Assembly (NCBI GenBank): GCA_905183005.1
Contig: CAJJDO010000042.1
Coordinates: 290,741 to 354,740, forward strand
Reading direction: 5' to 3'
Length of the DNA stretch: 64,000 nt
Source of the DNA: Paramecium pentaurelia
Lineage: Eukaryota > Ciliophora > Oligohymenophorea > Peniculida > Parameciidae
Shown here: positions 36,201-48,460 of the stretch, piece by piece
Layout: each line of letters starts with the position of its first letter
Numbering within the stretch: the stretch's first letter is position 1
The notes under the pieces: model-generated
What the model was told of the DNA's origin: nothing
Seen by the model: the letters and a program-made list of their open reading frames with translations, nothing else
Databases searched by the model: none
Made by a program: the position numbers and the translations under genes

Positions 36201-36665
36201 TAAGGATTGTTTTTAAAAATATACAGAAGAGTCTGAATTGAGATTAGAATGTAAATTATGCGGATAAAATAATTATTTTAAATAACAATCTTATTTAAAT
36301 AAACCACCAATAATTTTGATTCTTAATTTATAAAAATACAAAAGTAATGGAGAATTTATTGAAAGATATGTAGATTTTCCATTAAATTCCTTAAATATAA
36401 ATGAATGTCTTAAATCAAAAGAAAATGTATTATATGATCTTTATGCAGTAATAAATAGTAAAAGAAAAAGAAATGATAGTAAATAATTATATTTATTTTA
36501 GCACATTATACCGCATATTTAAAAAAACAAGATTAATGGTATGAATTTGATGATTCTAATGTTTCTAAAATAGAAAAAGTATAATCTACTAATGCATATA
36601 TGTTATTCTATACATGTAAAAATATTCCAGATGATTGTAATATCAATATGAGTGATTTTATATGA
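33206..36665 (+). CDS. ubiquitin carboxyl-terminal hydrolase, USP32-like (EF-hand, DUSP, USP)
   Basis: Deubiquitinase, 1130 aa after introns 33423-33444, 35856-35877 and 36479-36501. Starts MGGFICCKK, a candidate N-myristoylation/palmitoylation signal. EF-hand region about residues 85-150 (DLDQNKKLDQNEF); DUSP domain about 210-310 (SSKWWDQWKQYV, ERPGPIDN); ubiquitin-like segment; USP domain with catalytic Cys near 491 in GLQNLGNTCYMNAALQCL, KYQAQDADEFLDDLL, CxxC pairs (CLYCQKIRP; CKLCGQNNY) and catalytic His at about 1077 in THYTAYLKKQDQWYEFDD. The last intron splits this His box. This domain order matches human USP32/USP6. The EF-hand loop has Asp/Asn ligands, so Ca2+ binding is possible. 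No CAAX is present at the C terminus. Confidence 0.92.
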
Positions 36666-36758
36666 TTTTGTAAATTCAATATATATTAAGATTCAAATTA
36701 TTTATAAATAGTATAAATCAATTTATTTAAATTAAAAATATAATTAATATAAAATCTT

Positions 36759-39700
36759 TCATTCTCCCATTACAGAAAGTTCTGCTTCTAATTCTTAAAT
36801 TTAATTGAGCAAAGCATTTTTTGCTAATTCCTATTATTCTATTATGAGTTACTTTTCTTAAATAGCTCTTTATTTTGCCTTTTAATTTTCAGAATTAGCT
36901 AATATAATATTATTAGAAAATACCTGTTTGAGACATTTTTTTGTCACCTTTTTATTCTTAATTATTATGAGTTGATTTAATTTACTTCATCTTTTTTCTT
37001 AGATTATTAATTTCAATAATCAATTTAACATTACCTCTCATTATTCTAATATTTTCAGCTTTATGTATTTCTTCATCTGCTTAAAGATTTGCTTTCAATC
37101 CTTCAACTGATTTTTCTAAATATTGTTTTTAACTCTTATATTCTGCTAAAATATCAGCATTGACTTATTATGGTTTTACATCATCTTTATGGAATTCTTT
37201 AAATATTTCTTAAGCTTTATTTTTCAATTCTTCTTAATTTTATATGAATTAAACAGCTTAATATACAGAATCTTTAAATTTCTTAATTCTTACATTTTAA
37301 AATGAAATTAATTATCTTTATTTTTTAATATTTGTTTTCATAATTTTTAATTCTTAATCAAGAGCATCAACTACATTACCTAAATTATTATTCAAATAAG
37401 CAAAATTTTTTAATTTCTAATCCATCATATTTGTTTTTTCTTTCATTCTATTAATTTCTTCATCTCTAGGTCCAGTATCTCTTTTAAGTTCTTTAATTTT
37501 ATGATCTAAAACAAACTTAAACTTTTCTAATTCTTATGATCTCTTTTTTAATTCATATATCTTTCTTTCTTTTTCTCCTATTGTTTTATCTTTATCCTAT
37601 ATTTATTTTAATTATTCTTCAATAGCTATTTTAAGTTGATGATTTTAATCATCTAATTATTTCTTTTATTCATTATAATCTTTAAGATTTTCATTTTATT
37701 TTTCTTCTTCTTGTAATAAAGATTAAATTTTCTTTTTTGTCATACTAACTTCACTTTTAGCCTTAAGACCTTAATCAGTTTTTTATAGTATTTATTATTA
37801 ATTTTATTCTTCAAGTGCTTCAATTTCACCAATAGTCTCCTTTCTAATTTATTCAATTGTTTCTCTATACTTTTCTTTCTCTTTATTATATTCCTTTTCC
37901 ATTCTTTCTCTCTATTATCTTTCTTCAAGTAAACGAGCATCATAATCTTTTTCTAATTTTTTGAGTTCATCTGTATGTTCCCTTTATAATTTACCAATTT
38001 CCTTTTCATATTTAGTTTAATGAATTTCTTTTTCATTTTTAGTTTTTTCATACTTCTCTGCTTCCTTATTAACTTTACTTTATTGATTTTATTCTAATTC
38101 TTATATTTCAGCTTCAAATTCTTCCATTATTTATTTTCTAGTTTCTTGAATATGTTTTTCTGTTTCCCTCTTCTTTTCTACTAATGTGTCATAGGCTACC
38201 TTATATTATTATTTCAAAGTAGATTCTTTATCAGTTAATTATTTAATTTAATCCTCCTTTGATGAAATATTAATAGCATTTTATGGAGCAGTAATATCTT
38301 ATAATTATGTTTTAAGATTATCTCTTGTAGTTTTGAGATCTGCCTTATCTTCTTTAGTAACAATTATATCATCTGCATATCTTTATTAATATCCTTCTTT
38401 ATTTTTTTATCCTCTAGCATCTTTATCCTTAATTTCAAAAACTATAATGGCTCCATCTCTACCAGCAGTAATAAGATATTGATCATCAGCAGTAATTTTC
38501 ATTTTCTCTATACCTCTTTCATCATGAGCTTAATATTCAACATTAGTTCCAGCAGATGGACCAACAAAAGGATATTTATAACATCTTACAGCTCCAGAAT
38601 ATCTATTTTCATCACAAACACCAGCAAATAATATTTTATTACTACTTGAAAAACAAATTTAAGATAATGTTGCTTCTACATTTCTTTTATTTTCTGTTGG
38701 TTCTTAACAATTAAATTCTCTTAAATGACGATCCTCTCCAACCACATAAACAATTTTAGTATCAAATGTCAAAGCAACACTTGACTATGGTATATTCTTG
38801 CCATTTGCTTTAGCATGTATATCAAGCATTCTTTATCCAGTTGTGTCAGCACCTACTTTCCATAATGATATCAAACCATCTTAACCACAAGTAGCTAAAA
38901 TTGTATCATCTCTACTCCAAGTAATACATCTTATTCTACCACTATGACCTTTAAATTATAGATTAGCAGGATTATCTCCAACATAAAATCTATAAATATG
39001 AATTATATGTTAAGTAGTGTTAGCAGCATTTACAGCAGCAAAATATTATCCTCCATTAGAGAATTTAATTTCTTTACATTATTTGAATTAACCTATTTCT
39101 CTATAGTGTTTTATTTAATTATTATGAACACAAACATTCATCAATCTTAATCTATCTGTTAATCCTACAACTATATGAAATCCTGATGGATGTATACTTA
39201 CACAATAAGCTTCTTCATTAAAGAATCTATATGCTTCCATACTTTTCTCTTCATAATTCCATATACGAATATATTTGTCTGCTCCACATGTTACTATCAA
39301 TGGTTTTCGTACACAAACATCCATACCATTAATTGGAATACCAGCATTTACTGGAGGACATGAATGAAATGGTAATGAAACTAATTCAAATTATTATTAT
39401 TCTTCTAAGAATTATTCTGTTTTTAATTTTAGACTATAAATTAAATTGCTCGACAATGTTACTATTATTGTATCTTCACTAATGGGAGTAAAACTGATTC
39501 CTTTGATTTAACATTTGATATCTGAAATTGATTTCACATGAAGCATTTAGATATTTTCATATTCTTTACTATATATATAAATAGTTGAATTGTCTCCTCC
39601 AATTGCAAATCCTTATTGCATTGCTTAAATCACTTCAATCAAAAAAGGTTGTTTATTTTAATGATAAGGATTCTTTAAATATTTAACATATTCAGCATTT

Positions 39701-40449
39701 TCATCACAAAGAAATACTTCTCCCAATTATGTGCATACAACTAAATGATCTGGATGTTATATCATCCAACTATGACAACAATAATTATTTGATAAATCAG
39801 CAGGTGCTTTTTATAATGATGCTGCCACTTATTTTAGAGTATAACTTTTTGTTTCACCTTCATTTTGAATCATTTTATATGATTTGAAAATTCCTTTTCC
39901 TATCACAGTGATGAATGTAGCATCATTAGGTTAAAAGGCTACTTCTAAACATTCATTATTTCCAGAAGCCACTTTAACAGAAGCTAAACATTTCATTGTA
40001 TCAGTTTGAAAGTAACATAAATATGAATCTACAGGACTTCCATTCACAGAGACTCCTCCACTTAATCCAATCAAAGTTTTTGCTTCTGCATTTGGTCCAA
40101 ATGCTACAGATACCCATTCTTTAACTGGAGCATCATGATAGATTAATGTTCTTTTTTTCTTTTAAGACATCGTATCGTAAATTTGAATAGCTGGTTTTTC
40201 TCCTTTCACTCCTGCTGCTAGAAATCTCTTCATTGGAGATAGAGTCATACAAGAGAATCCTCTATAATGTTCAAATCCTTAAAAGTAACTTTAACTCTTA
40301 TCTTGTAATGAGTAGCACACTATATGAAAGCCTGCTGGATAGATAATTCGAGTATCATCCATGAAGTAGAGGTTATTACGTAGATTACTGTTCAATCCAA
40401 AGATGTATTTTGGTTAAAGCTGCTGCGACGGTTGCAGAGTAGGAATCAT
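36759..40449 (-). CDS. CFAP57: cilia- and flagella-associated protein 57 (CFAP57/WDR65)
   Basis: Axonemal WD-repeat/coiled-coil protein, 1221 aa, close to the human length, with one intron (36899-36923, 25 nt). Starts with the family-typical N terminus (YIFGLNSNLRNNLYFMDDTR, then IIYPAGFHIVCYSL). Residues 1-690 are WD40 repeats (PLIVTCGADKYIRIWNYE; TILATCGQDGLISLWKVG; QYLITAGRDGAIIVFEIK). Residues 700-1221 are continuous coiled coil rich in E/K/Q. In the family it binds inner dynein arm g/d and the nexin region and affects the ciliary waveform. Many TAA/TAG codons encode Gln, including in heptads. It is divergent from the AGC kinase with 146 bp between. Confidence 0.93.
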
Positions 40450-40595
40450 AATTAATGAATAATTATATATGTAAATGTTTAGTATAATAATTAGACCATA
40501 TTAACAAGAGAAGACTTTTGAAGAGTGTTACTTTAATAAATCTAATAAATACATTATATGTTCTCAATTAGTTATAATCATATAATAATATAATA

Positions 40596-42331
40596 ATGAA
40601 TCTCTCCAAGTCCATTTCTCAGAAAGGGTTTAGGATACTCTAGAAATCTTCATTAAGCCCCAGTCATAAATTGTCTCCAGAGAAGTCTAAACTCTCATTC
40701 AAAACTCGAAAGAATAGTGAATTACTGAAGTTAATGGTCTCACCAAAGCTAATTACAAATTAAACAACTTAAGAGGGATCATTTGTAAAGAGAGAAACTA
40801 CTCTACAGAACTCATAGATAATGGATCTTATATTGGTCATTGTACATGTTGGATAGTAGTAATTCAGATTTACTTTCAATCGCAACATCACTACAACCTA
40901 AATACGCGCTGCTGTCTTATAAAAGTTAAAACTCAAGATTGTGGCATTAAATACAATAGACCATAACATTCTCATAGATTATTATCTAACACTTGAAGAA
41001 CGACCAATCATTTGGCCTGAATTACAATTAGAATGTCAAGAACCAGTAGTAACAGGTCAACATGTCTCACTTAAAGACTTTCAAATTTTGAAATGTATTG
41101 GAGCAGGTGGATTTTCAAAGGTTTACTTAGTGAAATCAAAAATGAATGGTCATTTTTATGCCATGAAATTAGTAGACAAAGAGTTCATCATAAAGTATAA
41201 AAAAGCAGGTATATTATATATTTATCATATAAAGAATTACTATAAAATGAAAGAGATATAATGGCATTTATCTATCATCCTTTTACAATCTAAATGCTTT
41301 TCTCTTTTGAGAGTCGAAACTTTATTGTTTTCATACTTGAATTCTGTAGTGGAGGAGAACTCTTTTATTAACTCAAAACACTTAAGAGAATGTCCGAAGA
41401 GTAAGCTTAATTTTACTTTGTGGAAATATGCACTTGTATGTTATATTTACATTAAATGGGAATAATGTATCGTGATATCAAACCTGAAAATATTCTTCTC
41501 GATTTAGATGGACATATTCGCATCTCTGATTTTGGACTCTCTAAACTTACTAGTCCAGATGAGTTTGCTTATAGTTTTTGTGGATCTCCAGAATACATGG
41601 CTCCAGAAATGTTACTCAAACGTGGACATACTATATAAGTTGATCATTATTGTCTTGGAGCTCTACTTTATGAATTAGTTACAGGTTTGCCACCTTTCTA
41701 CAGCAAAAACACTCAAAAAATCTATGATTCAATACTTAATGAATAAGTTACATTTCCACAATTTCTAAGTCAAGAAATTAAAGATCTTATGTCTGGTTTA
41801 TTAGCCAAAGATCCTCATAAGAGATTAGGAGTTAGAGGAGGAGTAAGAGAAATCCTATAACATAAATGGTTCAAAAAGGTTAATTTGACTGACATTCTTA
41901 TGAAAAGAGTGACTCCTCCTATTAGACCTGATATTCAGAAATTGAATTTTGAGACTAAAAATTTACAATAAGGAGATTTAGAAGTAAGAGAGAAGTTGAT
42001 TGGAAAAGCAGGTTTCAAAAAAGATTTTAAAATTTTTGATGAATTTTACTTTGATTATAGAGAAAATGTACGAATAGCAGATTAACAAAGATTATTGAAA
42101 GAACATATAAAGAATGTAGATTCTATTCAACAATAGAAATCTCGTTCATTAGATAAGATTATATCTGAAGACAGTAGATAATCAAAATTACAAAAACGAT
42201 TAGAGTAACAGACTTCTTTGAGAACAAGTCCTTAAAAAGGATCTACATTAATGAATAACAATTTCATGCAAACAGGAGGATTGAAAACTGAAAGCTCTGA
42301 TCTAACATCAAGTAAAAGACGCATAACTTGA
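40596..42331 (+). CDS. AGC-family serine/threonine protein kinase
   Basis: 569 aa with one intron (41219-41244, 26 nt). The N-terminal 150 residues are Ser/Lys-rich, then a possible ubiquitin-like strand region. Kinase domain about 160-420: GAGGFSKVYLV, HFYAMKLVDK, FCSGGELFYQL, YRDIKPENILLD (Tyr-Arg-Asp, as in PKA/Akt), DFGLSKL, SFCGSPEYMAPEM, DHYCLGALLYEL. The C-terminal AGC tail has TPPIRPDIQ and a hydrophobic motif-like IFDEFYFDYR. A phospho-regulated Ser/Gln tail ends in KRRIT. Similar to S6K/SGK/PKA groups; the exact subgroup is not resolvable by eye. Exon 1 is long and unusually GC-rich for the window. Confidence 0.88.
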
Positions 42332-42424
42332 TATTTATTAATATTTATATCATAATCATAATAATGATATATAATCTAAAAATGCAACTATCATACACAA
42401 ATGGATCATAAATAAAAAAACTAA

Positions 42425-43222
42425 ATGAAATCATAATGTTACTTACATGGATATCCTTCTGATTGTTAATACTAATTACAAGATCTCTATAATCTCATAC
42501 GAGATGATGAAGACTCAATTACTCTTGAACGTATTTTCAAAATGCTTCGAGTATGATAATTTTTCATTATATAAAAAAAGACTTGGTAATATGAAGTACC
42601 CTTCTCGAATTTATGTTTGCTTCTTCGAAAAGCCAATTAAGCATGTCATTAGAATGCAAAGAACTATCTGAATGAAGTTGCATTTCATCAACTTTTGCAT
42701 AATCCTGACATACAAAAGTTGTTCAAGCCAAAGAATGATGAAATTTATTCAACTCCTCCAACAATTGAAGGATTATTTAAACGTATGGGTGAACAAATTG
42801 AAAGGAAAAGACTTCATGAAAAACTCAAACGAGAAGGAATCTCAAATAAAGAGAAATTCAATTTTATGTTACAATTATTGTAAGTGGGTTCTCCAAGAAA
42901 AGAGAAAGAATGTTCAATTACAATGGAGAAAACAAAAAGTGTGCGTAAAGTTATAGATGATGATTTTAATTTCATAAAGTAGTAGAAGAAAAGCAAAAGG
43001 AAGGCTGAAAGCATGTAAGATCCATAGAATCCACCAAAGTTTACCAAACTTCCAAATACAATTTTTCATGCACCTACAAGTCGTATAAGATAATTACATT
43101 ATCGCATGATGTAGCAAATGGAGGATGCACAATAGGATCATAATGTCAAGAAGTTGAGCAATATTATTCATAAATCATAGGTTAACCTTTCAATAAGGTT
43201 ACCTTAAATTTAAAATATATGA
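42425..43222 (+). CDS. unknown protein with EF-hand-like helix
   Basis: 255 aa after a 30-nt intron (42551-42580). N terminus MKSQCYLHGYP, then LQDLYNLIRDDEDSITLERI, which resembles half of an EF hand; later segments are helical and basic (EGLFKRMGEQIERKRLHEKL; KKSKRKAESMQDP). No domain is certain. Its TGA (43220-43222) overlaps an ATG (43219-43221) that is in frame with the next gene; a second ATG 21 nt later is the more likely start there. Possibly a ciliary or centrosomal protein, by composition only. Confidence 0.6.
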
Positions 43223-43239
43223 AACAACAACGATATTAA

Positions 43240-44554
43240 ATGGATTTCAATCTCTCGAAAAGTAATTTGCTATAAAAAATTCAGCCGAATCGAGAATAGT
43301 CGGCCAAGAAACTTAGCAACTCAGAAGTGAATGCAGCAATTCAGAAATACTTTTAGATGCTCAAAAAGAAAGAAGGAAAGAGTCCAAGTCCAATAATTTC
43401 TCAGACTCAATCCTCCAAAATTCTCAGTCAACTAGTGACTAAGGTATCACCTTCTTTGGACATCAACGTTCCCATTAAGCCTCCAACACCTTCAGGAACT
43501 CAATCTTATAGGCCATTATCTGAAAAGAAACCTCATCATCGTCCTCAGTAATCTGTGGGACAAAGCAAGGATTTGATTTTACAAAAGCTCCAAACTGCAT
43601 TATTTCAGAAGCCTAAAACTCAATCCTAATAAGTGACACCAAAAAGTGGTGGGAAGGGAAGTGCGAGTGTGAACAAGTATTTTGAGAGCACAAAAAAATA
43701 ATAAGGTGAATTTCATGAATACTACTTATCAAAAGTGAAGGTTGCATTTTCTAAGCCTTTAAAGGATGATTATTTCAGTAGAATGTATAGGGAACACTTT
43801 TTTCAAACTTATCAAGGAATATGTGTTGCATCCTACTTACAACCAGTTGATCCAAATGATCTGCAAAATAAGAAAGTTAAGTTAAAATAGAAGGAATGCT
43901 ACAAAAGTAATGTTAAGCTTTAATATATTATTAGATAAAATTACAATTGTATTTGATTTAGATGAGACATTAGTTCATTGTAATGAAAGTTTAGTAATTC
44001 CAAGTGATTTAATATTATCCATTCAAGTGTCACCCTAAGAAACAATTAAGGCAGGCATAAATATTAGACCTGGAGCTGTAAAGCTATTAGAATTACTTGT
44101 GAATGATTTTGAATTGGTAATCTTTACAGCTTCACATCCTTGTTATGCTTAAAAAGTTATTGAACATCTGGATCCTTAGAAGACTCTCTTTTCTCATAGT
44201 CTTTATAGAGACAATTGTATAATGACAACAGGAGGCATGTATACAAAGGATCTCAGAATTTTTGATAGACCATTAAGTTAACTAGTCTTGGTAGACAATG
44301 CATCTTATTCCTATGCTTGGCAATTAGACAATGGTATACCAATAGTTCCGTTTTATGATAACAAGGAAGATAGGGAATTGGAGTCATTGCTCAAATACCT
44401 AAAAGGAATGTAAGGATGTAAAGATGTAAGGGAATACAATAGGTAAGATATCACTAAATATTGTAGAAATAATTTAAGATTATAGTATTTCCAAGATCCT
44501 TCAGGGGCAGGAATGGTGTTTGAGAAACTATTTCAATAGAAGATGGAAATCTGA
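43240..44554 (+). CDS. SCP/FCP1-like (CTD-type) protein phosphatase
   Basis: Haloacid dehalogenase-fold phosphatase; 428 aa (435 if the upstream in-frame ATG at 43219 is used), with one intron at 43907-43934. The catalytic domain is C-terminal, about residues 225-420: VFDLDETLVHCNE (DxDxT nucleophile motif; the intron ends just before), NIRPGAVKLLELLV, ELVIFTASHPCYAQKVIEHL, LYRDNC, KDLRIFDRPLSQLVLVDNAS, NGIPIVPFYDNKEDRELESL. The N-terminal 210 residues are Ser/Pro/Lys-rich and probably disordered. The family dephosphorylates the RNA polymerase II tail or other phosphoserine proteins; several ciliate copies exist, so the substrate cannot be named. Confidence 0.9.
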
Positions 44555-44656
44555 TGATATTTTATTAAATGAACTATGCTCAGTTGAGTATTCTCAATTT
44601 TATTTGTTTATTCACAAGTGCATATTACTATGAAACGATTGTAATAAAATATAAAA

Positions 44657-47600
44657 ATGGATCCATAATTAAGTCACTACACTTAATTCTTTATTGTAGT
44701 TACTAATCTCTGCAAGACAAATCAAATTACTCCTGAATAGAAGTCCTTACTGAAAAGTAATCTTACTCGTAAGGAGGAGAAAATCTGTCGAGTGTTGATT
44801 TAAAATAGTGGTCCTGGGAAGTATGAATTGAATATGAACATTTTAGAGAAATGTTATTGAGAGAAGCCCTGCTTGATTACTTAGCTGCATAAAACAAACA
44901 AATATAGAGAAGGAGATCTCATAAATCAAAGACAGTTCATTTCATGAAAGATGTAGCTGAGTAGGAAAAACAACCAGAGGTAGTACATCAACAAGAATCA
45001 TCAGCTTAACCTTTAGCAAGTGCTGCAGCTGTCATGATTGAACAATTGACAGGAGTTTTACATAAACATATTGATAAGCATAGTTTACTTGTACCAGAGG
45101 ATAAAGAGAAGCTGATATAACTGTGTAGTCTAATTTCAAAGCTCACAACCGAGTAGGTTGATTTGGATGGAGTGAGTCCATTTAGAGCCAGATATTCATC
45201 GGAAAATAGTAAATTAGCTGAAATTAGTGAGAAGGATTTAGATTCAAGTGATGAGGATGTTTACGAGAAAATGTCAAAGGGAATAGATGATATCTATAAA
45301 GAATTAAAGAGTATTTTCACTGGAAATTTGCATACTCATTTACTTCTCATGTAAGAGGACATTTCCTATGAAAATTTATATTAAGTCCTTAAATTCTTAC
45401 TTAAAATCCTTGTAGATGCAGATGAATTCACTTTCTTTATTCATCGGGATAAAGAATGGGAAGTTTATTAATCTTCTAATGATTCAATTAAAGATGTAAC
45501 ACCTGAAGAGGCTTAAAGGGTAACAGATGAATTAGCATATATACGTCCATTCTGTATTCATAGAATAGATCCAAAATAAAGATAGTATCCTTAAATAGAA
45601 GATACCTGTAAGACAATTGGTTATGCATAAACTTCAATTGTTAAATTTTAATTGCAATTAAAGAATTATGAAGTTCTCTTTTGCCTTCATTGGGCTGACA
45701 AAGACAAAAAGAATATCAAAAGGAAATTTATTAAGTACTTTGTAGATTCACTATATAAGTTATGCTAATATGTATGGATTCAATAAGGATGTGACTCATT
45801 TGGCATAATTTTTGGTAGAAACCATAATTACAGCTAAAGTCCAATTCTTTAATCCACTTAGATTTGCTGATTAGGTTTAAGATATAGGAATAAGTTTCAT
45901 GCGTATATCTAGGTTTTTGTTGGTTGAGGGAATTAAGAAAGTCTTAAGCATAAAATTTGAAGTCGATAAGGAATAAACTTTCTCAACAGATGAGAATATC
46001 AAAAAGTTTAAAGAATCTTAATGTGTTAAAATAGAATTAAAGGATTCAAATCCAGTTACTTTAAGAATAAAAGATATGGATTTGAAAAATGAATAGGATC
46101 AACACTTATATTAAGTGGTAATTATTATAAAATAATCTAATAGATCATTTAAATACAAGAGAAGTATGATGGTTATGTGAAATTGTGTTATGAAAAGTCA
46201 GCATTTTATAAATATTTTTTGAGGACAACAGATTCTTTATTATTTGATTTTAATAAATAAGGAGAATTGATTTTTCTGAGTAGACCAATTTCAAAATCAT
46301 TAAAGTATAAGTTTCTTAAAACATATATAGAGAAAGATATAGTATAAACTTTGATCCTAAAGCAATTTTATATAATAAGATTTCATATTAGGATATCTTT
46401 GCTTAGAATAGTATCATTTCAAATATTGAGGTGAATATATAGAACATACATGAAAATAGAAGAAATCAATATTTAAGTAATTTGGAGAATCCTTAATTTG
46501 AAATTTTCTTAAAAGTTGTTGATAATGATTTTAAAGGATTTACTGTGATTTTTCATGAGAATGAAGCTAGAAGATTAAAACAGTATTTCATGGCTTTGAA
46601 AATAGACAATATGACAAATGATGTATAGAAAGAGGCAGAGGCTAATAAATCTTTAGAGGAAGACATTTAGAAATAAATATTAATTTAATACAATAAACAT
46701 TAGACATTTAAATTTTTAAATTAATTGGATGAAACTTAAGATGTAGCAAATTCTATGATTGCATTATTTATTCCAGAAAATGAATTATAATAGATTAGAC
46801 ATCGTAAAACAGATGGTAGAAGTCCAGAATAATAAAGTAAAGATTTATAAAATGATTAATGGATTATACCTCCACAAAAGAAAAAGAAAATAGGATCTAG
46901 TGTTTATGTTAAATATTAACAATAATTAGAGACAGTAGATGCTAATCTATTTAAAGTGAATGATAGTGATTCTTAATTGGATCTATTTGAATTTAATATA
47001 TTAATTTTAGATTCATCATAAGAGAAACATAGAATAGTATATAGTATTTTAGAAAAGAATGGTTTTATTTCATAATATAATTTAAATAAACAATGTTTAG
47101 CTTAATTTTTGAGTGTTTTGTAGAAGAAATATAACAAAAGAAATAATTCATTTCATAATTATGATCATGGTATTGCTGTTATGTAAAGTGCTCATTATAT
47201 GTTATAATGTGGAAAAGCAAAATAATATATTGATGATTTTAGGAGGATGTCAACTATAATATCAGGTTTATGTCATGATGTATCACATACTGGCAGAACA
47301 AATATTTTTATGATCAATAGTCAATCAAAATTAGCTACACGTTATCATGATTCTAGTGTAATTTAATCATTTTATTATATAAGCCTTTAGAATAACATCA
47401 TGCTGCAACAACTATTTTTATGTTAAAAGATCCATCACTTAATTTTTTGAACACTTTATCAAAAGAATAAAGTTAATAATTCAGACGAGTTCTTATAGAT
47501 AACATTTTATATACTGATATTAAAGTGCACTTTACATTATTAAAAGATTTTGAAAGTAGAATCAAAGATGAAGTTACAAAACCATTTGGTACTGGAGATG

Positions 47601-47996
47601 ATGATTTAAAATTATTAACAGGAATGATAATTCATACAGCAGATTTTAATGGAGGAGCTAAAGTTTTTGAGATATCAAGAATATGGTCAGAGAGAGTTAA
47701 TAAAGAATTTAGTGCATAATATGATGAAGAGGGTAGGTTAGGAATTCCATAAACACCATTTTTGAAAGATCTTGATAAATTGCATATTATGGCTAAATCT
47801 GAAATGGGATTCTTTAAAGTGATTGTTAGACCCTTATGGTTCACTTTGAATACCTTCTTTGTATTTTATTATCACCCTATTTTAGGATGGATACCTATAA
47901 TAAAGTATAACAAATCTTGATAACACCATTATAAGTTGGGAAAAAATATATCATGCTAATCTTCCTAAAGAAGAAAAACAATAATAATAATTATGA
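44657..47996 (+). CDS. GAF-domain cyclic nucleotide phosphodiesterase
   Basis: 1061 aa after introns 44821-44846, 45735-45759, 46118-46143, 46305-46330, 47358-47383 and 47861-47885. Long N-terminal region with two GAF-like segments (about 230-420 and 430-620: DEFTFFIHRDKEWEVYQ; YVKLCYEKSAFYKYF). The C-terminal PDE HD domain (about 720-1030) has HNYDHGIAVMQSAHYML, GLCHDVSHTGRTNIF, LEQHHAATTIFML, HTADFNGGAKVFEIS and MGFFKVIVRPLWFTLN. The intron at 47358 restores the metal-site reading YHDSSPLEQHHAA. GAF domains in this class usually bind cGMP or cAMP and activate the enzyme. Nuclear or membrane location is not indicated. The gene ends 74 nt before a small convergent gene. Confidence 0.88.
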
Positions 47997-48069
47997 ATGT
48001 TATTTGTTAAATATTATGAAATCATTTTACAAAAAAAATACTAATTTAAAAATTATATATCTTATAATT

Positions 48070-48345
48070 TCAGTAGATACTGAAGTAAAATTAGTAAATG
48101 TCTAAATAAATGATATGGAAATTAAAAAATATCTATATCTTTATTTTCCTTATTATCTTTTTTTTTGTCTTTTTGATTGAGACTTCTTTTTATTCATCCT
48201 CTTTTTTTTCTTCCTCCTTTTTCTTAGCCTCAATCTTTTCTATGATTCTCTCCTTCATTGATGTAAATTGGCAATCCAAAATATTTAAGAACTTAAAACA
48301 AATATATAATTGATTTTATAGGACTTGCTATTACAAATATGACAT
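48070..48345 (-). CDS. small Lys/Glu-rich helical protein
   Basis: Up to 91 aa with no required intron (a 33-nt GTC...AAG intron is possible near the start). Reads MSYLQQQ...FLNILDCQFTSM, then a charged helix (KERIIEKIEAKKKEEEKKED). The composition looks coding, and it fits neatly between the GAF-PDE gene (convergent) and the La gene (divergent, 115 bp). Function unknown. The plus-strand ORF overlapping it is a shadow of this Lys/Glu run. Confidence 0.45.
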
Positions 48346-48460
48346 AATAATTTATAAATCTATATGAGATAAGTATATTTTTGATTCATTCATATTAGAA
48401 CTCATAAGATTTTAGGATATGATTATAGTGTTTATTATCTTCAAAATTATTTATTTAATA
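48346..48460. promoter_or_regulatory. short divergent promoter
   Basis: 115 bp between the start codons of the small helical protein and the La-related gene. AT-rich, with no recognised element. Confidence 0.4.

Noticed and set aside
37740..37943. Basic 67-aa minus-strand protein
   Set aside because: It is an alternate frame of the CFAP57 coiled coil, created by dense AAA/GAA codons.
42814..43047. Minus-strand membrane-like ORF
   Set aside because: Shadow of the basic helical protein coded on the plus strand.
47632..47844. 70-aa minus-strand ORF
   Set aside because: It overlaps the conserved catalytic region of the GAF phosphodiesterase on the other strand.
48110..48313. Hydrophobic 67-aa plus-strand ORF
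   Set aside because: It is the antisense of a Lys/Glu-rich helix on the minus strand; such runs always give Phe/Ser/Leu shadows.
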